A stretch of 64,000 nt of DNA from Flavihumibacter soli (lineage in GTDB: Bacteria > Bacteroidota > Bacteroidia > Sphingobacteriales > Sphingobacteriaceae), in assembly GCF_010692725.1 (NCBI RefSeq), contig NZ_JAAFZB010000093.1, positions 398,310 to 462,309 of the forward strand, in the 5' to 3' direction. Both the position numbers and the translations under genes were made by a program. Shown one piece after another: positions 25,196-34,790 of this stretch. Positions within the stretch are counted from its first letter, which is position 1. Every line of letters begins with the position of its first letter. The notes under the pieces are model-generated. The model ran no database searches. It saw only the letters and a program-made list of their open reading frames with translations, and was not told where the DNA came from.

Positions 25196-25393
25196 AATTT
25201 ATCAGTTAATGCGTTGATGTACAGGGTAGTCTGATTCACTACCTTATACGAACTCTTAACTGATGAATTACAGCTTTAAGGGGCTTTAGCTAATTAATAA
25301 CAAACTCTTTCGTCTAATAAGATAACTGCGTAACAGATAAGAGTTAATATTTAATTGAACTCAAAAATCGTGATTTTTTTTTTGCCAGAAAAG

Positions 25394-26326
25394 TTATTCA
25401 TTTAAAAATTCAATATTTCGTTTTAAGCCGGCATATTTAGTGCGCTTGACCGCTGAATTTTTGAACACCCTTTGGAACGTTTCTTCGCTTATTTCAAGCC
25501 AGTCTTTCCTTGTCATATTTAACAGTTCCGGATGAGGGTTAAACGCGGCTTCGTTATGAAGGACAGAAAATTTGTTCCAGGGACAAACGTCCTGACATAT
25601 ATCGCATCCAAACATCCAGTTTTCCATTTTTCCGGCAAACTCTGCAGGGAGTTCATTTTTGAGCTCAATTGTTAAATAAGAAATGCACCTGCTGCCATCC
25701 ACCACATAAGGAGCAACAATGGCATCGGTAGGGCAGGCGTCGATGCAGCGAGTGCAGTTGCCGCAATGATCACGGGTGGGAATTGTATCATAATCCAGCT
25801 CCTGATCGATAATCAGTTCAGACAGGAAAAAGAAAGACCCAGCATTCTTATTCAAAAGATTCGTGTTTTTGCCGATCCAACCAAAGCCGCCCTTCTTTGC
25901 CCAGGCTTTATCTAACACCGGCGCAGAATCTACAAAGGCTCTGCCGTTTATGTCGCCGATATTTTCACGAATATACTCTAGCAAGCTCTTAAGCTTATCC
26001 TTAATCACAAAATGATAATCGGTGCCGTATGCGTATTTGCTTATCTGGAAAGCTTCCTCATCGGCCTGTTTGATATCTGTATAGTAATTAAGTGCAAGTG
26101 AAATGACTGAACGAGCACCGTCAACCAGTTTCGTGGGATCGAGTCGCTTGTCGAAATTGTTTTCTAAGTAACTCATTTCGCCATGAAATCCCTTTTTTAA
26201 AAAACTTTCCAGTCGGGGGGCCTCGTCTTCAAGAAAGCCCGCCTTAGAAATTCCACAAAACATAAAGCCCAGTTCTTTGGCCTTTTGTTTGATCATGCGG
26301 GAATATGATTGGTGAGTGCTGTTCAT
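25394..26326 (-). CDS. queG: Epoxyqueuosine reductase
   Basis: Started at the ATG at 26326 it has 310 residues; a TTG five codons upstream is less likely. It performs the last step of queuosine synthesis in tRNA, reducing epoxyqueuosine with a cobalamin cofactor and two 4Fe-4S clusters. Cluster motifs are [12 protein letters not shown] and [10 protein letters not shown], and the catalytic segment is [20 protein letters not shown]. Length is close to that of QueG proteins without the C-terminal HEAT extension. It is divergent from the SMUG2-like glycosylase gene. Confidence 0.95.
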   Translation of the reverse strand: MNSTHQSYSRMIKQKAKELGFMFCGISKAGFLEDEAPRLESFLKKGFHGEMSYLENNFDKRLDPTKLVDGARSVISLALNYYTDIKQADEEAFQISKYAYGTDYHFVIKDKLKSLLEYIRENIGDINGRAFVDSAPVLDKAWAKKGGFGWIGKNTNLLNKNAGSFFFLSELIIDQELDYDTIPTRDHCGNCTRCIDACPTDAIVAPYVVDGSRCISYLTIELKNELPAEFAGKMENWMFGCDICQDVCPWNKFSVLHNEAAFNPHPELLNMTRKDWLEISEETFQRVFKNSAVKRTKYAGLKRNIEFLNE

Positions 26327-26403
26327 TGTAATATTCTGCAAAGGTAATCATTGTATGTTTGTTGATTCCCGGGACCATATTATTTAGTAAATCAGATAAG
26401 AGT

Positions 26404-27081
26404 ATGATTTTTTTTGCTGAAAAGGTCATTAAATTCTATCAGTCGCTCAATCTGGGTATTGTTCTTTCGGATGGAATACAGGTTATGCACCCACACCTCA
26501 TTCCTGAGGTAGAAAGAATTTCTTCTGAATTTTACCGGAAGTTTTATTCAGACAATTATCCAAGGACATTCATTTTTGGAATAAACCCGGGTCGATTTGG
26601 TGGTGGTATTACTGGTATTCCATTTACAGATCCGATCAAGCTGGAAAGTTATTGCGGAATTACTCACCCATTTAAAGGGAAATCAGAACTGTCTGCAGAT
26701 TTCATTTATCAGGTCATTTCGGGTTATGGTGGAACTGAAAAATTCTATAATGAATTCTATTTTACTTCCTTATCTCCGCTGGGTTATACAAGGAACGGGA
26801 CTAACCTTAATTACTATGATGACATCGAGCTGCTTGAGAATTTAATGCCGTTAATGGGGAGCTGGATGAAAAGTCAGGTAGATTTCGGCGCAAACAAGGA
26901 TCGTTGCATATGCCTGGGGACCGGTAAAAATCTTAGATATCTAACTTATATGAACGAGCGGTACCATTTCTTTGAACGCATCGATGTTTTAGAACATCCT
27001 CGTTTCATTATGCAGTATCGGCGGAAATATTTAACCGACTACATAAGTAAATACCTCGAGGTATTAGCCCGTAAGGACTAG
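26404..27081 (+). CDS. SMUG2-type uracil-DNA glycosylase-like protein (DUF4918)
   Basis: A 225-residue protein from the ATG at 26404; an in-frame TTG at 26359 would add residues unlike the family. The active-site strand reads IFGINPGRFGGGITGIPF, the pattern of SMUG1-type glycosylases (GMNPGPFGMAQTG), and the later EHPRF segment supplies the second catalytic region. Such enzymes remove uracil or oxidised pyrimidines from DNA and start base-excision repair. SMUG2 members are distinct in specificity and activity here is untested. Confidence 0.82.
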   Translation: MIFFAEKVIKFYQSLNLGIVLSDGIQVMHPHLIPEVERISSEFYRKFYSDNYPRTFIFGINPGRFGGGITGIPFTDPIKLESYCGITHPFKGKSELSADFIYQVISGYGGTEKFYNEFYFTSLSPLGYTRNGTNLNYYDDIELLENLMPLMGSWMKSQVDFGANKDRCICLGTGKNLRYLTYMNERYHFFERIDVLEHPRFIMQYRRKYLTDYISKYLEVLARKD

Positions 27082-27152
27082 TTATTAATATTCGTTTCCT
27101 GTTTTGTGGTACATCTATTGTAATAGAGGCGCGTTACTTAAAATTACTCAAT

Positions 27153-28511
27153 ATGATTATAAAATTTATTAGCAGATCCTCTCTAGCTGCCGTTCTCCTT
27201 GCTTCGGGTAGCGTATATGCTCAGGATAGTACCCTGGTGTCTACAGACTTGAAACCTTTTGCGCCGGCGAGCTCTTTTAGGACATGGTCGCTTGGAATAA
27301 ATGCAGGTGTACTCAGTCCCACACTTCCTTTCGGAAAAAATGATTTTACAACCTGGAAGCCCCAGTTAGGTTATGGTGCTTATGTTAAAAAGCAGATTAT
27401 TCCGGCCTTAGGAATAAAGGCTGGTTTTCTAGCAGGTAAGCTGGAAGGCGATAACAGCGAACCTTATGGAAGCGGAATTACTTCTCAGAGTCCGTATGAT
27501 GCTTTTGAAACTACTATAAGCTATTCAGGAAGCCTGATCGCGGAGTTAAATTTGGCTAATATCTACTGGATGAATCGCCGGAACACTATTACTCCTTATT
27601 TCAACGCCGGAGCGGGCCTCATGGGATACAATATTAACCTTACAGACATTTCCGGAGTTCAATCGGAATTTAAAGAAGATGGTAATGTCAACGAGGTATT
27701 TTTTCCTGTAGGTGCAGGATTAAAGTTCAGCTTGTCGCAGAGTGTCAACCTGGATCTTGGATATACCATGAATTTCGTTGATGGCGATAATCTTGATGGT
27801 TACCGGAATGCACCACAGGATGATAAATTCTCCTATGGTCACATCGGTTTGGAGTTTGCGCTGGGAAAAAAATCGAAACCTCAGCTGGCTACTTATAATC
27901 CGGTAGCCGCAATGGAACATGATTATATCACCCGTAATGCTGATCTGAAGAGTCAGCTGGAGGCAGAACGCGCGAGCAATGCCCAACGTCTGGCACAGAT
28001 AGATGCAGAATGGAAAAAATTCCTGAACGATGCTGATAAAGATGGTGTCTCAGATCATTTTGATAAATGCCCGGATACGCCGGAAGGCACTCAGGTGGAT
28101 GGCGCAGGTTGCCCTTTAAAAGTAACTACCACAACAGTAAATCCTGTTACGGTTATTACCGAAGAGGATAGGAGAGTTGTTGCAGAGGCTATCAGGAATC
28201 TTGAATTTGATTTCGCTAAAGCTACCATACGTTCTAAATCTTATCCAAGCTTGAACAGAGTTGCTGAGTTGCTAGTTACCAAAAATTTCAGTCTGAAATT
28301 GGCTGGCCATACAGACAACGTAGGAAGCAACGCTGCCAATCTTAAACTTTCAAAAAATCGCGCTGAGTCCGTTAAGGCATATCTGGTAAGTCAGGGTGCT
28401 AATCCTTCAAGGATAGAAGCAGTTGGCTACGGAGAAACTCAACCGATCTCTTCTAACAAGACTGACGCTGGTCGTCAGAAAAACAGACGGGTGGAGTTCA
28501 CGCTTTACTAA
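27153..28511 (+). CDS. OmpA-family outer membrane porin
   Basis: A 452-residue outer-membrane protein with a signal peptide ending at VYAQ. An N-terminal beta-barrel domain fills residues 40-250, then a short coiled segment (residues about 267-285), a thrombospondin type-3 calcium loop (DADKDGVSDHFDKCPDTPEG), and the OmpA C-terminal peptidoglycan-binding domain with LAGHTDNVGSNAANLKLSKN and RRVEFTL. It would link the outer membrane to peptidoglycan. The gene stands alone and ends in a bidirectional hairpin shared with ruvB. Confidence 0.95.
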   Translation: MIIKFISRSSLAAVLLASGSVYAQDSTLVSTDLKPFAPASSFRTWSLGINAGVLSPTLPFGKNDFTTWKPQLGYGAYVKKQIIPALGIKAGFLAGKLEGDNSEPYGSGITSQSPYDAFETTISYSGSLIAELNLANIYWMNRRNTITPYFNAGAGLMGYNINLTDISGVQSEFKEDGNVNEVFFPVGAGLKFSLSQSVNLDLGYTMNFVDGDNLDGYRNAPQDDKFSYGHIGLEFALGKKSKPQLATYNPVAAMEHDYITRNADLKSQLEAERASNAQRLAQIDAEWKKFLNDADKDGVSDHFDKCPDTPEGTQVDGAGCPLKVTTTTVNPVTVITEEDRRVVAEAIRNLEFDFAKATIRSKSYPSLNRVAELLVTKNFSLKLAGHTDNVGSNAANLKLSKNRAESVKAYLVSQGANPSRIEAVGYGETQPISSNKTDAGRQKNRRVEFTLY

Positions 28512-28527
28512 GCCTCCCATTATTATA

Positions 28528-28561
28528 AAAAGCCGTTCAGAATTATATCTGAACGGCTTTT
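28528..28561. terminator. Bidirectional terminator between ompA-like gene and ruvB
   Basis: AAAAGCCGTTCAG pairs with CTGAACGGCTTTT around an 8-base AT loop, with A and T runs on both sides. It can serve both converging genes. Confidence 0.95.
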
Positions 28562-28587
28562 TTCGTTTATATTAAGTATTCCAAGTA

Positions 28588-29610
28588 CTAGAACAAAGAC
28601 GGATTTCCTCCGTGCTTGATCCTGCCTAAATGCCGGTAAGCATTTTCAGTACATTCGCGGCCTCTCGAGGTTCGCATAAGGTAGCCTTCCTGAATAAGGA
28701 ACGGCTCGTATACCTCTTCAATTGTTCCTTCATCCTCACCAACAGCCGTAGCGATAGTTTTTAATCCCACAGGCCCACCTTTGAACTTGTCGATAATTGT
28801 TAATAATATCTTATTATCCATTTCATCCAGGCCGTGCTGATCAACGTTCAATGCATTCAGAGCATAGTTGGCAATTTCGGTATCAATACTGCCATTTCCT
28901 TTTATCTGTGCGAAATCGCGGGTACGTCGCAACAAGGCGTTAGCGATACGAGGCGTTCCGCGACTCCGTCGGGCAATTTCATATGCGCCTTCATCTGTAA
29001 TTGGTGTTTTTAGGATTTGAGATGATCTTAGTACAATAGTGGTAAGCAGTTTGGCGTCATAGTATTCCAGTCGTGAATTAATTCCGAACCGGGCTCTTAA
29101 AGGAGCGGTAAGTAAACCTGAACGGGTAGTAGCACCTACCAGGGTAAAAGGATTAAGGGAAATCTGCACTGAGCGCGCATTTGGACCCGTTTCAAGCATG
29201 ATATCGATCTTAAAATCCTCCATTGCCGAATACAGGTATTCTTCGACTAAAGGACTTAATCTGTGAATCTCATCGATAAATAGAATGTCGCCTGATTCCA
29301 GGTTTGTAAGCAGTCCAGCCAGATCCCCCGGCTTATCTAGTACAGGACCAGAAGTGATCCGTATATTTACGCCCATTTCGTTCGCTATAATATACGAAAG
29401 GGTAGTCTTGCCAAGGCCCGGAGGGCCATGCAGCAAGACATGGTCAAGAGCTTCACCACGTAATTTTGCGGCCTGTACAAAAATCTTTAAGTTCTCCAGA
29501 ATTTTGTACTGACCTGTAAAGTCTTCAAAGACCTGAGGGCGCAAAACTTTTTCGATTTCCCGCTCGGTTGACGAAAGGTTTTCCTGACTGGGATCGAGAT
29601 GTTCATTCAT
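28588..29610 (-). CDS. ruvB: Holliday junction branch-migration helicase RuvB
   Basis: A 340-residue AAA+ motor that drives branch migration with RuvA. Walker A is GPPGLGKT at residues 62-69, Walker B is [10 protein letters not shown], sensor 1 lies in [11 protein letters not shown], and the arginine finger region is RARFGI. The C-terminal winged helix has [15 protein letters not shown] and [13 protein letters not shown]. Length and motif order are standard. No ruvA or ruvC is in the window. Confidence 0.98.
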   Translation of the reverse strand: MNEHLDPSQENLSSTEREIEKVLRPQVFEDFTGQYKILENLKIFVQAAKLRGEALDHVLLHGPPGLGKTTLSYIIANEMGVNIRITSGPVLDKPGDLAGLLTNLESGDILFIDEIHRLSPLVEEYLYSAMEDFKIDIMLETGPNARSVQISLNPFTLVGATTRSGLLTAPLRARFGINSRLEYYDAKLLTTIVLRSSQILKTPITDEGAYEIARRSRGTPRIANALLRRTRDFAQIKGNGSIDTEIANYALNALNVDQHGLDEMDNKILLTIIDKFKGGPVGLKTIATAVGEDEGTIEEVYEPFLIQEGYLMRTSRGRECTENAYRHLGRIKHGGNPSLF

Positions 29611-29690
29611 GGTTTAAAGGTAGTGCAATTGATTGATACGTAAAATGTGTTTTGTAGGAAGCACTAGTTATAATAGGGTAGTTGTAGATA

Positions 29691-30437
29691 TTAGGATACC
29701 TTGTTAGCCCGGGGATATTTGCGAAACCAGCTATCTACTTTAATGCGAATTACCCCTAAAACGGCTTCCTGAAAGATCTTTGTACTCATTTTAGAAGTTC
29801 CTTCGGTTCTGTCTGTAAAAATTATAGGAACTTCTACAACCTTGAACCCGTATTTGATAGCGGTAAACTTCATTTCAATTTGGAAAGCATAGCCAATAAA
29901 TTTTATCCTTTCCAGATCAATAGTTTCCAGCACCTTTCGCCGGTAACATTTGAATCCCGCCGTGGCATCCTGTATTTCGATCCTCGTTATAAGCCGTACG
30001 TATGCAGACGCAAAATATGACATTAGCACGCGACTCATGGGCCAGTTAACCACATTGACCCCTTTAACATACCTGGAACCAATAGCTACATCCGCACCAT
30101 CTATACAAGCTTGCTTTAATCTGATCAGGTCGCTCGGATTATGTGAAAAATCTGCATCCATTTCAAAAATGTATTTGTAATCCTGTTTTAGCGCCCACTT
30201 GAAGCCGTGAATATATGCCGTTCCCAGGCCGAGTTTGCCAGATCGCTGTTCTATGTGCAGTTTTCCTGAGAACTCCCCCTGCAAGTGCTTGACAATATCA
30301 GCCGTGCCATCTGGAGAACCATCGTCGATAATCAGAACATGAAAATCATCCGGTAATGCAAAAACTGCACGAATAATTTTTTCAATATTTTCTTTTTCGT
30401 TGAAGGTGGGAATTAAGACAAGGCTATCTGAAAGCAC
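29691..30437 (-). CDS. Polyprenol-phosphate mannosyltransferase-like GT2 (DPM1 type)
   Basis: A 248-residue soluble GT2 glycosyltransferase of the dolichol-phosphate mannose synthase type. Features are LIPTFNEKENIEKI, IIDDGSPDGTADIV, the DAD metal-binding motif in EMDADFSHNP, and IGSRYVKGVNVVNWPMSR. It would load a sugar, probably mannose or a related hexose, onto undecaprenyl phosphate for use on the periplasmic side. The start is a GTG; no in-frame ATG exists before the upstream stop. It lies alone between ruvB and the first POT gene. Confidence 0.92.
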   Translation of the reverse strand: MLSDSLVLIPTFNEKENIEKIIRAVFALPDDFHVLIIDDGSPDGTADIVKHLQGEFSGKLHIEQRSGKLGLGTAYIHGFKWALKQDYKYIFEMDADFSHNPSDLIRLKQACIDGADVAIGSRYVKGVNVVNWPMSRVLMSYFASAYVRLITRIEIQDATAGFKCYRRKVLETIDLERIKFIGYAFQIEMKFTAIKYGFKVVEVPIIFTDRTEGTSKMSTKIFQEAVLGVIRIKVDSWFRKYPRANKVS

Positions 30438-30482
30438 GGAGTAAGAGTTTATAAGCGGCTAAGATAAGGGATTAAAATAAAA

Positions 30483-30509
30483 AACCCGTGCTGTAGAGTA
30501 ACACGGGTT
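30483..30509 (-). terminator. Terminator after the first POT transporter
   Basis: Minus strand AACCCGTG and CACGGGTT form an 8-bp stem around an 11-base loop, followed by a TTTTTATTTT run. It lies 23 bases past the stop of the POT gene. Confidence 0.9.
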
Positions 30510-30532
30510 CTTAACTTCTATAACGCTAAATA

Positions 30533-32056
30533 TTAACTAACTCCGCTCATTAACTTTTTAAGAACGGGCGAAAGGATCAATAATATGACTCCTGCGCAAA
30601 TTGAGGTCAACGTTAAAAAGCTAAATAGCTGCATATCCGGGAAATTGTTCTTGAGCACTGATTCCAGTACACCTGCCATATAATTGGCCAGAGCAATGCT
30701 GGCAAACCATAAGCCCATCATTACCGACACGATTTTTTGAGGCGACAATTTAGAGATCATCGATAGGCCGATCGGCGACAGGCATAGTTCAGCAACTGTA
30801 TGCAAAAAGTAAACAGTAACTAACCACATCGGACTGACCAGGTCGCCACCCTGAGAAGCTGCGTTGGCAGCACTCATCACAACAAACCCAATTCCCAGGA
30901 ATATCAGGGCCAATGCAAATTTGACCGGGATATTAGGATTTTTTCCGATACGTGACAGGCTTAGCCAGAGCATAGAAATCACAGGCGCCAAAGAAATAAT
31001 CCAGATGGAATTAACTGACTGGAACCACGCTGCCGGAGTTTCCCAGCCAAACAGGATTCGATCAGTATTGCTTTCCGCAAAAAGGTTAAACGTCCCTCCA
31101 GCTTGTTCGAAGCCCGCCCAAAAGAAGATGTTGAAAAAACACAAAACGAAGATTACCCCGACGCGTTTCCATTCGACACTTCCTTTTGTATTGCTAAAGA
31201 TGATATACGCCAAAGAAAGTGCACCGATTATAGCTAATACGGTAGTTAAGATGTCCTTAGCTCCTTCACCCAGGTTGCCCCATAACAGTAAAAGGCCGTA
31301 AACAAGAATTAGTCCTGAAACTACATATAATGCAATTTGCGTCCAATCTTTACCACCTAAAGTAAGTTGTTGTTTTGATTGATGATCCCTGTCAGGTGCG
31401 AAGCCGACATTTCCCAGAAGTTTGCCTTGAACGGCAAACCAGATGGTTCCCAATAACATTCCGACTCCGGCAGCACCGAATCCGTAAGCCCATCCGTATT
31501 CAACCGCCAGGTAACCACAGACCAGTGGAGCAAGGAAAGCACCAAGGTTGATACCCATGTAAAAGATAGTAAAGGCCGAATCTTTTCGGGGATCATGGTC
31601 AGAATATAGCTTACCGACGATCGTAGAAATATTGGGTTTAAAAAAGCCGTTTCCTACTATAATCACTCCTAGCCCGAGATGAAGCAGCCATGTACGAGCT
31701 TCTATGTTACCAACTTGTGAATATGCAAGGGTGAATTGTCCCAAAGCCATCAATATACCGCCAATGAAAATTGCCTTCCGCTGTCCAAGAACTTTATCAG
31801 CCAATAATCCACCGACAATAGGCGTCAGATAGACTAAGCCCGTGAAAATAGCATAAATCTCTAATGCGGATGTCCGGTCTAGTTGAAAACCACCGTTAAC
31901 GATTTGCGCAGTGAGATACAATACCAGGAGGGCTCGCATACCATAGTAGCTGAAACGTTCCCACATTTCAGTTGCAAAGAGCACATACAGGCCCTTAGGG
32001 TGACCAGTTTGGGGTTTTTTAAGTTCTTCAGGATGAAGAATTTCTGTTTGATCCAT
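30533..32056 (-). CDS. POT-family proton-coupled peptide transporter
   Basis: A 507-residue inner-membrane transporter of the PTR2/POT family. The ExxER proton-coupling motif is EMWERFSYYGMRALLV, followed by the loop GGLLADKVLGQRKAI and the family motif GVIIVGNGFFKPNIST and FTIFYMGINLGAFLAP. It imports di- and tripeptides with protons. Length is usual for the 14-helix bacterial form. The second POT gene lies directly upstream on the same strand with 38 bases between them, so they may be cotranscribed. Confidence 0.95.
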   Translation of the reverse strand: MDQTEILHPEELKKPQTGHPKGLYVLFATEMWERFSYYGMRALLVLYLTAQIVNGGFQLDRTSALEIYAIFTGLVYLTPIVGGLLADKVLGQRKAIFIGGILMALGQFTLAYSQVGNIEARTWLLHLGLGVIIVGNGFFKPNISTIVGKLYSDHDPRKDSAFTIFYMGINLGAFLAPLVCGYLAVEYGWAYGFGAAGVGMLLGTIWFAVQGKLLGNVGFAPDRDHQSKQQLTLGGKDWTQIALYVVSGLILVYGLLLLWGNLGEGAKDILTTVLAIIGALSLAYIIFSNTKGSVEWKRVGVIFVLCFFNIFFWAGFEQAGGTFNLFAESNTDRILFGWETPAAWFQSVNSIWIISLAPVISMLWLSLSRIGKNPNIPVKFALALIFLGIGFVVMSAANAASQGGDLVSPMWLVTVYFLHTVAELCLSPIGLSMISKLSPQKIVSVMMGLWFASIALANYMAGVLESVLKNNFPDMQLFSFLTLTSICAGVILLILSPVLKKLMSGVS

Positions 32057-32094
32057 TTTAAATAATTATGTGTTAAGTGATTTAGCGGTTTAAT

Positions 32095-33741
32095 TTAAGC
32101 ATGTTTATTGATAATTCCCCGTAGCCATTTGATCATCGCAAAAATGATGAGGCCAGCAATTGTACATGCAGCAAAGTTAACAAGGAAATAATTGGCCTTA
32201 TGATCGTAAGTGTCCCAAAGCGAAGCAAGTACGCCTGATAATTTGTTGCCGACAGATGTAGCGAGGAACCAACCGCCCATCATTAAAGAGGTTAACCGGG
32301 GAGGAGCCACCTTGGAAACCAGTGATAAGCCGATGGGCGACAGGCACAGTTCGCCAATGGTCACTACCGCGTACGAGCAGATTAGCCACCATGCGGAAGC
32401 TTTGTCTGAAGTCATATCCGTGCTCCATACGGCAGCAGCCATAATCAGAGTTGATAGCCCGGTAATCAGCAAGCCATAACCAATTTTAGCAGGTGTGGAA
32501 GGTTCAGCATTCCTTCTTCTCAGGAAGCTAAAAAAGCTGATAACCAGGGGGGTTAAAAGGATGATGAAAAAGGGATTTACAGATTGAAATATTTCTGTGG
32601 ATATAAGTTTGAGGCTTTTTTCTTCCTGTTCCGGCCAATGCTCCTTCGGTAAATTTTGAAAATATGGATTAGCAGAAAAAACTTTTACCGGTTTCCCATC
32701 AAGATCTTTTTCTGCACGAAAGTAAGCGTCATATTTTGGGAAGGAATCGGGTTTTGTATTCAGTTCCTGCATCATGCCGAATGGCTTCAGAACCGGACTG
32801 ACGTTATCGGATACCTTACGATCTGTATATGTTTCCGCCCAGGTGGTAAGTGCGGAAGAATTCTGTTTGAAAACAGCCCAGAAAACGACGACTACAGCAA
32901 AAATTGCCAGCAAAGCACCTATTCTTGATTTATCCTCTTTATTTGATTTTACAAGGAGATTTACATAAAAGCCGATAATTGGCAAACATGCGATGATGAA
33001 GGCATCTGTAGAATCAGAACCTAAAATATTTCCGGGTATGAACCACCCAAGTGCGCCAAACATTATTGCCGGAATAAAGATCAGCCAGATCACTTTTGAA
33101 ACAGGCATATCCTCCGGATTCGCCGGCTTGCGAATGTCAGCCTCTTTGATATGCTTAGTGCCGGCCAGAAACCAAAGTACTCCTACCAGCATTCCAACTC
33201 CTGCAGCACCAAAAGCGTAGCCCCAGCCATATTCGTTGCGCATATAGGCTGCAACGAAATTACAGACGAACGCCCCAACGTTAATTCCCATATAAAAGAT
33301 GTTGTACCCCGAGTCTTTTAAATGCTTTCTCTCTGTCGTAGAATAAAGATTACCGAGCAGCGTGGAAATATTAGGTTTAAAAAAGCCATTTCCGACGATT
33401 ATCAGTAATACAGAGAACCAGAAAAAGGTCATACCCGGGATCGCCAGACCAAAATATCCCAAAGACATTAAAACCCCTCCTATAAGGATTGATTTCCGGT
33501 AGCCCAGAATTCTGTCAGCAATTAATCCGCCCAAAAATGGTGTCAGGTATACGAGGCCAAGATAGGTTCCAACGATGTCTGAGCCTTCGGCCCGTCCGAG
33601 ACCCATTCCACCCTTGGCAGTATCAGTTAAGTACAGAAAGAGGATCCCCAGCATGAGGTAGTAGCCAAAGCGCTCCCACATTTCGGTAAAAAACAATACA
33701 TACAAGCCTTTTGGGTGCTTTACAGTCGCAGCGTTGGACAT
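32095..33741 (-). CDS. POT-family proton-coupled peptide transporter, paralogue with extra loop
   Basis: A 548-residue paralogue of the neighbouring transporter, with EMWERFGYYLMLGILF, GGLIADRILGYRKS and LIIVGNGFFKPNISTLLGN. It is about 40 residues longer because of a polar insertion between about residues 300 and 380 (TYTDRKVSDN to EEKSLKL), which lies between hydrophobic segments and should be an exposed loop. The helices before it have the QNSSAL segment used in peptide binding. Such long forms are common in Bacteroidota. The insert may alter substrate choice; this is inference. Confidence 0.94.
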   Translation of the reverse strand: MSNAATVKHPKGLYVLFFTEMWERFGYYLMLGILFLYLTDTAKGGMGLGRAEGSDIVGTYLGLVYLTPFLGGLIADRILGYRKSILIGGVLMSLGYFGLAIPGMTFFWFSVLLIIVGNGFFKPNISTLLGNLYSTTERKHLKDSGYNIFYMGINVGAFVCNFVAAYMRNEYGWGYAFGAAGVGMLVGVLWFLAGTKHIKEADIRKPANPEDMPVSKVIWLIFIPAIMFGALGWFIPGNILGSDSTDAFIIACLPIIGFYVNLLVKSNKEDKSRIGALLAIFAVVVVFWAVFKQNSSALTTWAETYTDRKVSDNVSPVLKPFGMMQELNTKPDSFPKYDAYFRAEKDLDGKPVKVFSANPYFQNLPKEHWPEQEEKSLKLISTEIFQSVNPFFIILLTPLVISFFSFLRRRNAEPSTPAKIGYGLLITGLSTLIMAAAVWSTDMTSDKASAWWLICSYAVVTIGELCLSPIGLSLVSKVAPPRLTSLMMGGWFLATSVGNKLSGVLASLWDTYDHKANYFLVNFAACTIAGLIIFAMIKWLRGIINKHA

Positions 33742-33770
33742 TCTCTAGTAGGATATTATGTGCAAAATAA

Positions 33771-33803
33771 AAGTCCTGCCAGGAAATTAATCCGGCAAGA
33801 CTT
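33771..33803 (-). terminator. Terminator after the secreted unknown protein gene
   Basis: Minus strand AAGTC and TGCC arms pair with GGCA and GACTT with one internal mismatch, followed by TTTTATTTT. It is 64 bases past the stop. Confidence 0.75.
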
Positions 33804-33866
33804 CAAGAATACGAATTAAATTTTTAAAATGGTTATAGAGCAAAAACTGCAATCGAATTTCATAAA

Positions 33867-34784
33867 CTACTTGTTGCCGCCTGCACCTTTTAATTTTCGT
33901 GGGTCGTTATACTGTTCATCTTTCTCGGACGGCGGATTTTCCAGCTTTAGATCTGAAACAAGCTGTAAACGTCCATTCTGAATTTTGTAGCCATCATATG
34001 AAAAGTCCGGCCCGTAAAGATCGTATTTACCTTCCAGTCTGGGATCAGGAGGGGCAAGATGGTCAAATACAATCATTCCAATTTTAGGGTCGTAGCTTAG
34101 AACCATGGATGCCTGCCGTGTATACTCAAAGATCACACGCTTCTTGGCCGGGTTATTTTTATCGCCATCAAAAGCTGCCATTCCAAAAACGGGCTTATCA
34201 TTTTTGAATTGCAGGATTTCAATTACTTTTTTATTCGACTTGATCGTGTTGCCCTTCCATCCCAGCAAGATATAGTAGGGGCTTTTAACGTTAGTTGTTA
34301 CCGGTACAATTTGGTAATACTGAGCGCCATACCATTTCTCATTTGTGGTTACGGTATCCGCGGGATTCTTTATCGCAGGAGTATAATCGATCAAAGGAAA
34401 CATTTCCAATTTGCCTTCCGGATTATTCATTTGAATTGTCCCATAATAACGGTAGCTCCCGTCATTATTCATTACATGCCAGCTGAATATCCTGAACTTC
34501 TTATCAGGAGGTGATTGAATTGATATCGCTTTTAAAGAATCAAAATTAAAGGTAAATGAGTGTGGCGTTTTCAACGCACTAACCAGCGTTTTGATAAACA
34601 TATAACTGGCGTTGTATCGCTCAGGCTCACTGTTATTGTTATAGATCTGGTGAGAAATGGCCTTCAGGCTGTCCTGCCAGACGCTTAGCTGTCTTCGGGT
34701 GTCCGTATCATCAGAATGCTGAGCGCACACAAAAAAGGGGCTAAAGGTAAGAAGAGTAAAAAACAATAACTTAAAAGGCTTCAT
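33867..34784 (-). CDS. Secreted protein of unknown function
   Basis: A 305-residue protein with a signal peptide ending near FFVCAQ. No domain is recognised. The mature part starts with a helical region, then is beta-rich with repeated aromatic strands such as FRIFSWHVMNNDGSYRYYG and YYILLGWKGNTIKSN, and ends in a polar tail GGNK. The cysteine just before the cleavage site lies in VCAQ, which could also be read as a lipobox, but signal peptidase I cleavage after A-Q is as likely. It starts 7 bases after the thiolase gene ends, so they are probably one transcript. Confidence 0.8.
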   Translation of the reverse strand: MKPFKLLFFTLLTFSPFFVCAQHSDDTDTRRQLSVWQDSLKAISHQIYNNNSEPERYNASYMFIKTLVSALKTPHSFTFNFDSLKAISIQSPPDKKFRIFSWHVMNNDGSYRYYGTIQMNNPEGKLEMFPLIDYTPAIKNPADTVTTNEKWYGAQYYQIVPVTTNVKSPYYILLGWKGNTIKSNKKVIEILQFKNDKPVFGMAAFDGDKNNPAKKRVIFEYTRQASMVLSYDPKIGMIVFDHLAPPDPRLEGKYDLYGPDFSYDGYKIQNGRLQLVSDLKLENPPSEKDEQYNDPRKLKGAGGNK

Positions 34785-34790
34785 TTTATC

